DNA from: a virus
Direction: 5' to 3' (one strand)
Virus record (IMG/VR): IMGVR_UViG_3300037258_000147
Location: 1-64,000 of that record
DNA length: 64,000 nucleotides
Part shown: positions 25,891-31,617 of the stretch, piece after piece
Position numbering within the stretch: the stretch's first letter is position 1
Layout of the letters: each line of letters starts with the position of its first letter
The notes under the pieces: generated by a model
The model's input: the letters and a program-made list of their open reading frames with translations, nothing else
Database searches by the model: none
What the model was told of the DNA's origin: nothing
Made by a program: the position numbers and the translations under genes

Positions 25891-26085
25891 TTACTTTTTC
25901 TTCTTGGCTGGTTTCACGACTTCGCCCTTGTGAACCAAAGCCATCCCGGTCTTTTTTACTTTCCCACCCTTTTTGTAAGACGGAGGAGAAGCAAGACCTG
26001 GTTTTGGTCTGGCTGGGGTAATCGGAGTAATTGGTTTTGGAGTTTTCGGGACGGGTAGAAGTGGTCCCCTCGGCGGTAGCATCAT
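25891..26085 (-). CDS. small basic Pro/Lys-rich protein
   Basis: 64 residues with AAGGAAAA upstream. Pro-rich N-terminal half, then SYKKGGKVKKTGMALVHKGEVV and a Lys tail. The 'KKGGkvkkTGlalvHKGEvV' motif is familiar from many uncharacterised phage structural operons; its function is not known to me. Confidence 0.55.
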   Translation of the reverse strand: MMLPPRGPLLPVPKTPKPITPITPARPKPGLASPPSYKKGGKVKKTGMALVHKGEVVKPAKKKK

Positions 26086-26094
26086 ATATTTTCC

Positions 26095-26763
26095 TTATGC
26101 TTTGGATTTTTTATTTCTAAATTGGTGGAGTTTTTTGGCCCAATATTCTGGACAGGATGGTACTCCAAATTCCTTGTTTATTTGTTCCTCGGTTAGAATC
26201 TTGGACTCTATGAATCTTAGGAGTACAGACCTCCAACCCATTTTCTTAGCCCGAAGTAAAATATCTCGTTGGTCAAATTCGTATTCAGAATATTCAGGAA
26301 GTACGCCCAAAGTACAGTACCCCAAATACTTAAACGACTGTCCGTTCCAATCTTTTCTCTGCGATCCACTGGTGATATATAAAGCGATATCCCCGGCGAT
26401 GCCCCCTTGGGTTATGTACAAACTAGGCAGGATGTGGTGGAGTTTTTGGATGAATAATGAGCAGTCCATAGGACGACCAGTCCGGGAACCCCGCAAGTCG
26501 TCGGTGTCAGGATGTCTTTGTCTGCGAGTGCCTTCCGAGTTGTAATTCATTTCTCTTAATCGAGAAGTGTGCTCAGACAGACTTAGGCGGGGTTGGGTTT
26601 TGCACCAACTACACTGAGGTTCCCGGCCATTCTTGTACGCAGAATTTCTATCAAAAAATTCCCATGTTAACAAACGAAAACATGAGTGGCACTCTTGACC
26701 CCTGAGTTCTGAATCGACTCCGGCTTCGTAATTAATTACGTCATAGTCGGATTCGATTCTCAT
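26095..26763 (-). CDS. zinc-finger-containing hypothetical protein
   Basis: 222 residues starting by ATGA overlap with its upstream neighbour. CHSCFRLLTWEFF and CSWCKTQP give two Cys pairs about 25 residues apart, reminiscent of the zinc knuckle ahead of HNH domains, but no HNH catalytic His pair follows. The C-terminal two thirds is helical with SLFIQKLHHILPSLY and EEQINKEFGVPSC. Possibly a homing-nuclease derivative that lost its catalytic core. Confidence 0.45.
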   Translation of the reverse strand: MRIESDYDVINYEAGVDSELRGQECHSCFRLLTWEFFDRNSAYKNGREPQCSWCKTQPRLSLSEHTSRLREMNYNSEGTRRQRHPDTDDLRGSRTGRPMDCSLFIQKLHHILPSLYITQGGIAGDIALYITSGSQRKDWNGQSFKYLGYCTLGVLPEYSEYEFDQRDILLRAKKMGWRSVLLRFIESKILTEEQINKEFGVPSCPEYWAKKLHQFRNKKSKA

Positions 26764-27026
26764 TCAGGTATCCAGAGTTTAGCTTCTGGAACCGGTTCGA
26801 AGATTTCCGCAAGTTTGGCTTCTACTTTTTTGATGAAGTCTCCAGCAATTGCGTTTTCTTCTGCCGAGTCCGCGTTAACCCCAATGATTCGTTCTACGTC
26901 CAAGTCCCCGTTGTCTTTTTTGACTACTAAGACAAGAGCATGACCAATTACGTGCCCTTGGTCTACGTCTGGTTTCTTCGATTCCCAAGAATCTTGAGAG
27001 TTGAAAATTTGTACTAAAGCTGACAT
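26760..27026 (-). CDS. hypothetical protein
   Basis: 88 residues with AAGGAAAAT before ATG. Contains GHALVLVVKKDNGDLDVERIIGVNADSAEENAIAGDFIKK; looks like one small alpha/beta domain. No family recognised. Confidence 0.45.
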   Translation of the reverse strand: MSALVQIFNSQDSWESKKPDVDQGHVIGHALVLVVKKDNGDLDVERIIGVNADSAEENAIAGDFIKKVEAKLAEIFEPVPEAKLWIPE

Positions 27027-27036
27027 ATTTTCCTTA

Positions 27037-27051
27037 GTCCATTAATCGGAC
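27037..27051. repeat. GTCCA-N5-TGGAC palindrome, near copy in gene junction
   Basis: GTCCATTAATCGGAC, one mismatch, just upstream of the 26760-27026 gene. Confidence 0.6.
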
Positions 27052-27099
27052 AGATTGTGGGGAGCAATAACCTTTCGGCGATGCTCCCCAGATAGATTA

Positions 27100-27777
27100 C
27101 TACCATTTGTCTAGGCAAAATTCTCTCAACGTGATTGTTGACGAAGCGCCGTTACCTAGGGTCAATCCGCCCACGAACGATAGGTTTGCCGCAGTTACGC
27201 TAGTTACGCTAGTGAACTTGGTTGGAGCTACGATCTGAGACGTAGCAGCAAACGTAACAATTCCAGTGTAGTATCCAGCAAGAATTTCGGACGTTGCGTC
27301 CCATATGCAGTTTGCTTCGACCACGAAACTAAACGCTCCGCCAGCCACAGCAGCAAGCCCAGTTCCGGTAGACCCGATCAGGTTGTCCGATCCGAGGGTT
27401 GCTGAGGTGCCTTGATACAAGTTAACTTGAATAGTTTGGGCACCGTTAGCCCCCGCGTTTCCAATTCCAGCAATCTTCAGCTTGAAGGGATGCCCGTCCC
27501 AAGACGCGGACGAGAATTGGTCATTAGACTCTCCGGAAGGGAGACCCCAAAGTTGCCCAGACCGGCCTGTAATAGACGAGTTTGCATTTACATCAAGTTT
27601 TTGCTGCGCTCCGAAAATCGATCCCCCGGTAGGCAGGACTAGGAAATAATTAGCAGTACCAGAATCGGTGCTGATTGTTAGAGGAGTTGCTGTGGTGGTG
27701 GCCACAGTCTGGGTGGGAAACTGGTTACGACTTGACCCGCTTCCGGAAAACCCGAATACGCTATTAGAATTTGACAT
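27100..27777 (-). CDS. virion beta protein, paralogue of the 49.6-50.2 kb gene
   Basis: 225 residues, AAAGGATC before ATG. Ser/Thr/Gly-rich and predicted beta. It shares DGHPFKLKIAG, then QVNLYQG and a similar C terminus (FSFVVEANCIWDATSEIL ... LREFCLDKW) with the 217-residue protein at 49579-50232. Being one of a pair in a structural operon suggests head-decoration or tail-surface proteins. Function is otherwise unknown. Confidence 0.55.
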   Translation of the reverse strand: MSNSNSVFGFSGSGSSRNQFPTQTVATTTATPLTISTDSGTANYFLVLPTGGSIFGAQQKLDVNANSSITGRSGQLWGLPSGESNDQFSSASWDGHPFKLKIAGIGNAGANGAQTIQVNLYQGTSATLGSDNLIGSTGTGLAAVAGGAFSFVVEANCIWDATSEILAGYYTGIVTFAATSQIVAPTKFTSVTSVTAANLSFVGGLTLGNGASSTITLREFCLDKW

Positions 27778-27810
27778 TTTTGATCCTTTTGTTGGTTTGC
27801 CCGTTACGGG

Positions 27811-28449
27811 TTATGTGATTGACCCAGCTTTACTACCCTGCTGGCCTTTGACTGGTCTGAAAATTGGTTCGGCCTTCATCTTGCCGTCTTGGAAATAAAT
27901 TGCAATCGCCCCGCCGGGTTCGACTAGCTTTTCTTTATGATTTCCGGTAGACATGGCAGAAACTTCGTGTACAACCGACGAATGCGCTACGAGTAATGGT
28001 GGGACCCCGTGTTCCTCGTATATCTTAAGGGCTTGGGCTATGCAGGGCCTTATTCGAGATTTGAAGTCATTCAGAGATTCCCCACCGGGAATTGTACAGT
28101 TTGGATCGTCCAGATAGGTTTGAAGATCGGCTTCGGAGTCTGTAGTTCTAGGCTGGCCGGAAAAATCCCCGACATTCAAGGCCCGCAGGTTTTCGGACGG
28201 GTGGACTTTATATCCCTTTTTCTGCGCTATGATTTCTGCGGTTTTGGTTGCTCGCTGTTTATCGGAGCAGAAGATACAAGAAAGGTCTATATTTTCGAAG
28301 AGGTTTGCTAATGTGTGGGCTTGTTTTAGTCCGGCAGAATCCAAAGGAGGGTTTGCAGAGCCCCGAAATTTTTTCTCGTGATTGAGTACGGTCTGGCCGT
28401 GACGTACTATAAAACACGCGATTGGGGAATCAGGAGGAGATAACATCAT
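27811..28449 (-). CDS. histidine phosphatase (phosphoglycerate-mutase-like) family
   Basis: 212 residues from ATG 28449, which follows AAAGGAACC. The catalytic RHG motif is present as FIVRHGQTVLNHE near residue 15, with IFCSDKQRATKTAEII, PGGESLNDFKSRI and the second His in LLVAHSSVVHEV. All four hallmark positions of the superfamily are seen, so it should be an active phosphatase. Substrate unknown. It is unusual within a virion operon. Confidence 0.8.
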   Translation of the reverse strand: MMLSPPDSPIACFIVRHGQTVLNHEKKFRGSANPPLDSAGLKQAHTLANLFENIDLSCIFCSDKQRATKTAEIIAQKKGYKVHPSENLRALNVGDFSGQPRTTDSEADLQTYLDDPNCTIPGGESLNDFKSRIRPCIAQALKIYEEHGVPPLLVAHSSVVHEVSAMSTGNHKEKLVEPGGAIAIYFQDGKMKAEPIFRPVKGQQGSKAGSIT

Positions 28450-28876
28450 CAGGTTCCTTGGGTTTGGATTGTCGAGGCTTTTTGGGCTGGGATGGTACGG
28501 GGGCTGACGGGGGTGGAATCTCAAAGTCGAAACCTGTAAATTTAGTGTTCTGGTCTAATGAAGCCGCATACTGACGGAGCGCCTCCATGTCGATAGTTTC
28601 GCCGCCAAACATGGTTGCTGTGGTTACACTAGCTCTCAAGGTTGGAGTTTGGGGAGGGTGTTCAAACTCTACGCCGTCCAGTTCCACGTTTAGTTCTTCC
28701 ACAAACCTGCGGAGGTCTTCGTGTTTGGCAAAGGGGGACTTCCGAACGACTAATAACTCTACCGCTTGCTTGCGGTAGTCGTGCGGGGCCGCATCATTGC
28801 GTCCGAGGTCTCTTAGAATGTGGTCTGGAAATTGTGTTAGGTGGGCGTAGTTATCGAAAAACGGGTCAGTTGGCAT
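28430..28876 (-). CDS. hypothetical protein
   Basis: 148 residues with GGAGAG before ATG. N-terminal helical part (FFDNYAHLTQFPDHILRDLG), central AVELLVVRKSPFAKHEDLRRFVEELN, then a Pro/Lys tail ending DDVISS. Its 3' end overlaps the phosphatase start by 20 bases. No family recognised. Confidence 0.45.
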   Translation of the reverse strand: MPTDPFFDNYAHLTQFPDHILRDLGRNDAAPHDYRKQAVELLVVRKSPFAKHEDLRRFVEELNVELDGVEFEHPPQTPTLRASVTTATMFGGETIDMEALRQYAASLDQNTKFTGFDFEIPPPSAPVPSQPKKPRQSKPKEPDDVISS

Positions 28877-28889
28877 TGCTCTCCGTGGC

Positions 28890-29069
28890 CTAGGCAGGCA
28901 GCGAGTCTTGAAATTCTTTTATAAATTGTCTGGACATATCTAATTCTTTAAGGATGTCTTCCATCCTCTCGGCAGACCCGTCAGACACCGCCACCATTTC
29001 GATGCGAAACAAGGCGTCGGCTACTAGGTCCGATACTTTAATAAAAGCGAGTTTGGTTTCTTTATCCAT
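28890..29069 (-). CDS. small acidic helical protein
   Basis: 59 residues (MDKETKLAFIKVSDLVADAL and so on to FQDSLPA). It is helical, with hydrophobic residues spaced three and four apart, likely a coiled coil. Fits exactly between its neighbours. Confidence 0.45.
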   Translation of the reverse strand: MDKETKLAFIKVSDLVADALFRIEMVAVSDGSAERMEDILKELDMSRQFIKEFQDSLPA

Positions 29070-29517
29070 AATAAAAAGGCAGGTTGTTAAGGCTTAGACA
29101 CATTTGCCCGGATTTCAGATACAAACCCAATAGGCAACGAGATCATCGGTGACTTTGAAATTGTTTCTACAATCCAACATGAATAACTTCCTCGGTAGTT
29201 TTGGGCAAAACCGCCGGATGGGTTCCCCGACAACCTGCGTAGTCCATTTTGTGGACAAAGTGCGGAACGGGCAATTCCGTCTGCTCCGCCGCACAAGGGG
29301 AAGCCGGGACCACGAGAAAGGAGGTAAGCGCGATCCCGGCGGACGACAGCGTATGAGGAGGAGGCAAGGCTGTCGTCAATCTAACTTAAATTTAATTGCT
29401 CGATAGCATAATCACGCTCTAGGCGGCAGTAAGTACCCCCAAGATGTTCATGCCTGCTTCCCTATTTACGAAACACGGGACCGGGCCGGTGAAACCCGCT
29501 ACCAAGCAAACTTAAAC
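29070..29517. other. 448-base stretch without a convincing gene
   Basis: It contains a perfect 9-bp inverted repeat GACGACAGC/GCTGTCGTC (29342-29377) whose loop reads CCTCCTCCTC on the transcribed strand, a palindrome copy at 29242-29256, and two overlapping minus-strand frames of about 70 codons (29167-29379 and 29087-29296) with no good ribosome site. A possible leftward promoter, TTACTG-17-TATGCT, lies near 29.41-29.45 kb. The stretch looks structured and regulatory, or a small overlapping gene pair; I cannot decide. Confidence 0.35.
29242..29256. repeat. GTCCA-N5-TGGAC palindrome, exact arms
   Basis: GTCCATTTTGTGGAC within the gene-poor stretch. Confidence 0.8.
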
Positions 29518-29838
29518 CTACTTCTTCGGAGTCTCGGCAGGCTTTACAGGCGCTGGCTTCGGCACCAAAACGGGGTCCGCTCCAGTTACGTCTACTGTAA
29601 ATCCCGGGAACTCGTCTTCGATCTTCTTTAGTAGATCGGAGTACTGAGCCCGGATATTTGCCTGGTCCGAAGTCAAAGCGTTAATCGCGTTGGTGTCGTC
29701 CTTGAACTTCAATTCCAGATTCTGGACCTTGAGTTTTTGAAGTTCGGACAGTTGGGGTGTGGGCTTTTGAGAATGAGCCAAAGGCATAAACCCCGCAGCC
29801 AAGATTAAGCAGAAGCTAATTAAACTGATTCTCTTCAT
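29518..29838 (-). CDS. exported coiled-coil protein
   Basis: 106 residues from ATG 29838 (AAAGGA upstream). The N terminus MKRISLISFCLILAAG then LAHSQ is a signal peptide. A coiled coil follows (LSELQKLKVQNLELKFKDD to LLKKIEDEFPG) and then a Pro/Lys tail. A periplasmic coiled coil could be a spanin subunit, but no lipobox is seen. Confidence 0.55.
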   Translation of the reverse strand: MKRISLISFCLILAAGFMPLAHSQKPTPQLSELQKLKVQNLELKFKDDTNAINALTSDQANIRAQYSDLLKKIEDEFPGFTVDVTGADPVLVPKPAPVKPAETPKK

Positions 29839-29851
29839 CTTTTCCTTTTGG

Positions 29852-30070
29852 TTATTTAATTCTTGAATGTGGCAGCTGTTTGAGGTGCTTGTGGTAAAAA
29901 ATTCCGTGACTATCGGAAGATTCAAATTTATCGGCTAAATCTTCGTCTACCCCGCCTACAGCATAGGCTTTTCCGTCATTTAAGTCTACTTCCAACGTTC
30001 CAGAATCCGGGTCATGTCTAGCTCCATGTATCTGGGAACTTGGTTTTAAGGTCAGAGTACGCTGGGCCAT
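29852..30070 (-). CDS. KTSC-domain-like small protein
   Basis: 72 residues. LKPSSQIHGARHDPDSGTLEV and DGKAYAVGGVDEDLADKFES, then SHGIFYHKHL, follow the 'SS.i.avgYdp....L.v.F.nG..Y.y..Vp..vy..f..A.S.G.yfn..I' pattern of the KTSC domain, which is common in phages and bacteria and of unknown function. Confidence 0.6.
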   Translation of the reverse strand: MAQRTLTLKPSSQIHGARHDPDSGTLEVDLNDGKAYAVGGVDEDLADKFESSDSHGIFYHKHLKQLPHSRIK

Positions 30071-30222
30071 TACTTGACTTTTTTCAATTTCTGATTCTTG
30101 GCTTTGGCGGACTTACTAGCGTTGCGAGTAGCGTTTGCTAAAATAGCCCCAGCCGAGGATTTGCTATATCCCTCGCCTCGAATCTTTTTAGCTACAGCTT
30201 TGAAACCTGGATGTTTCTGCAT
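30070..30222 (-). CDS. small basic phage protein (KHPGFKAV family)
   Basis: 50 residues, AAGGAGAAC before ATG. MQKHPGFKAVAKKIRGEGYS followed by AGAILANATRNASKSAKAKN belongs to a short basic family I know from many phage structural operons. The function is unknown. Confidence 0.6.
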   Translation of the reverse strand: MQKHPGFKAVAKKIRGEGYSKSSAGAILANATRNASKSAKAKNQKLKKVK

Positions 30223-30246
30223 ACTTAGTTCTCCTTGTTAATTACA

Positions 30247-30331
30247 GGGGCGGGAATAGAGACTAACGTGTGTTCTTCGGGGATGCAATAGAGTCTTCTA
30301 TTCCCCTACTACACGATCATATCCCCGCCCC
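30247..30331. promoter_or_regulatory. competing inverted repeats (attenuator-like)
   Basis: Two perfect stems share a GGG: GGGGCGGG/CCCGCCCC (30247-30254 with 30324-30331) and GGGAATAGA/TCTATTCCC (30252-30260 with 30297-30305). They cannot both form fully. The element lies just downstream of a consensus promoter and a 31-codon ORF and upstream of the 30070-30222 gene, which is the layout of an attenuator or RNA switch. No U-tract is seen. Confidence 0.4.
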
Positions 30332-30337
30332 ATCTTG

Positions 30338-30433
30338 TTAGAACAACTCTAATCCGGTTCCGCAAGTTCCGCAGAACTTATCCCTTGATTTACCTATTGT
30401 ACCACAAGTCGGACAGTCCCCTTTCGCGGACAA
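30338..30433 (-). CDS. 31-residue zinc-ribbon peptide
   Basis: TTG start preceded by an in-frame TAG. The sequence contains GDCPTCGTIGKSRDKFCGTCG, i.e. two CxxC pairs 13 residues apart as in rubredoxin-knuckle zinc ribbons. No clear ribosome site, but it is the first frame after the promoter at 30.45-30.48 kb. It could be a leader peptide or a tiny regulator. Confidence 0.45.
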   Translation of the reverse strand: MSAKGDCPTCGTIGKSRDKFCGTCGTGLELF

Positions 30434-30453
30434 CTAAAAACTAGACTAAATAC

Positions 30454-30482
30454 ATTGTACCACCGTTTATTTAATTTGTCAA
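30454..30482 (-). promoter_or_regulatory. consensus sigma-70 promoter
   Basis: Leftward TTGACA (30482-30477), 17-base spacer ending GGTGG, and TACAAT (30459-30454). It would drive the genes from the zinc-ribbon ORF leftwards. Confidence 0.75.
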
Positions 30483-30523
30483 CTTTTTAAGACTCCGCCA
30501 TGAAAAGGAAGCGGCGCAAAACT

Positions 30524-30538
30524 GTCCAGAAAATGGAC
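30524..30538. repeat. GTCCA-N5-TGGAC palindrome, exact arms
   Basis: GTCCAGAAAATGGAC between the 30594-31073 gene and the consensus promoter, about 40 bases upstream of its -35 box. Confidence 0.85.
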
Positions 30539-30593
30539 AAATCTTTGGGACTGAACCGCTCGGTCTAACATTTCTTGGCCGCCGGGGCCGAGT

Positions 30594-31073
30594 TCATTTA
30601 CTTTTCCTTTTGGCGGGCTTCTTCTTTACTTTCTTAGGCTTACCGTAATATATTGCAGTGGTATTAGGTAAACTCGCGGACGTGGTTACTGCTGCGTGGG
30701 ATACTGGCATATTCCTCCTTCTGATATCATCTATCTGGTGTTTTCCAATCCCGGTGTATCTCCAGTACAAATACGAGATATTGAAAGCTGGATCGAAATC
30801 GGCGTACCCTATCCAACTGGTTATTTGCGGGTAAGCACTTTGGGATGTGTACTGCCTGCGTTCGAATTGCAGTAAAATATTGTTCGGAGGAAACGAATAC
30901 TGGTATTCGTGCCAATCATTTTCGTCCATTTGCCGGGGGTTTAGGGCAGTTGATAAGTATTGGCCGACTGTCAAAAGACCTGTTTCCCCGAAGAGCGAGG
31001 ACAGGCTACTGGCGTATCCGAAAGCGTTTAACTGCTGCTGTTGGCCACACATTGGGTCGTATCCTTGATACAT
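30594..31073 (-). CDS. hypothetical head-region protein
   Basis: 159 residues from ATG 31073, chosen because AAAGGAGG precedes it and it overlaps the upstream stop as TAATG. Gln/Tyr-rich with MCGQQQQLNAFGYASSLSSL, NDWHEYQYSFPPNNILLQFE and a basic C-terminal tail (KPKKVKKKPAKRKSK). Just downstream of the capsid, it may be a head-completion or minor head protein. No family recognised. Confidence 0.5.
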   Translation of the reverse strand: MYQGYDPMCGQQQQLNAFGYASSLSSLFGETGLLTVGQYLSTALNPRQMDENDWHEYQYSFPPNNILLQFERRQYTSQSAYPQITSWIGYADFDPAFNISYLYWRYTGIGKHQIDDIRRRNMPVSHAAVTTSASLPNTTAIYYGKPKKVKKKPAKRKSK

Positions 31074-31483
31074 TACGCAGCCTCCTTTTGGAGGTCTATC
31101 CAATCAGCTATTTTCCGAAGTTCTTCTGGATTGGCGTCCGCTTTAATCCTATTGGCACGAAAAGAAATGATAGAAATATTACCTTTTACATACCCTAGAT
31201 TCGGGTCGAGTCGATCCACACTCGGAGAATTTTCGTGATAACCTTTTCCGCCTCGTTCTAATTTGACCCCGAATATGGGACAGTATTCTGGGATGATAAA
31301 ATCTTCTGGTTCCAGATTAAATTCTAATCCTAATTTCTTGGCTCGGGACTTGCAGACGTTCCGAAGATAAGTCCCGGGGTTGTCTATGTAGTATTGCTTC
31401 TGTCTGGCCGCATATTTTGGCTTGTTGTTGCGGCGATGTCTACGAACTTTTTCACGTTCTTGCTCCGGGTCTTTGTATGGCAT
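31073..31483 (-). CDS. free-standing HNH endonuclease next to the capsid gene
   Basis: 136 residues. Basic N terminus (DPEQEREKVRRHRRNN), then PEYCPIFGVKLERGGKG and SPSVDRLDPNLGYVKGNISIISFRANRIK, the 'DrldpskGYv.gNi.vis..aN..K' core of a phage HNH family. It lacks the second Cys pair. Promoter and operator lie directly upstream (31.56-31.59 kb). Position directly after a capsid gene with three introns suggests homing-type activity at this locus. Confidence 0.75.
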   Translation of the reverse strand: MPYKDPEQEREKVRRHRRNNKPKYAARQKQYYIDNPGTYLRNVCKSRAKKLGLEFNLEPEDFIIPEYCPIFGVKLERGGKGYHENSPSVDRLDPNLGYVKGNISIISFRANRIKADANPEELRKIADWIDLQKEAA

Positions 31484-31561
31484 TTTATCCTCATCTGATC
31501 ATGAGGTTTTGGGACGACGGATCAGCGCCGTCCCATTACCTTTTATTTTGAATTCAAGTAC

Positions 31562-31590
31562 ATTATACCACAGAAATCTGTGGAAAACAA
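31562..31590 (-). promoter_or_regulatory. leftward promoter with palindromic operator in the spacer
   Basis: TTGTTT (31590-31585), 17 bases, TATAAT (31567-31562). The spacer contains the perfect palindrome CCACAGAAATCTGTGG (31568-31583), directly against the -10 box, a classic operator position. Half of this palindrome (TCTGTGG) recurs next to the -10 boxes at 58.4, 60.8 and 61.4 kb. Confidence 0.7.
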
Positions 31591-31617
31591 CTTAAATTCA
31601 AATTATTTTTTCAAAGC

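Noticed and set aside
29167-29379. Overlapping frames resembling an Rz/Rz1 (spanin) nest
   Set aside because: No ribosome site, a TTG start, a hydrophobic stretch ending ASPC rather than a lipobox, and a strong hairpin at the would-be start.
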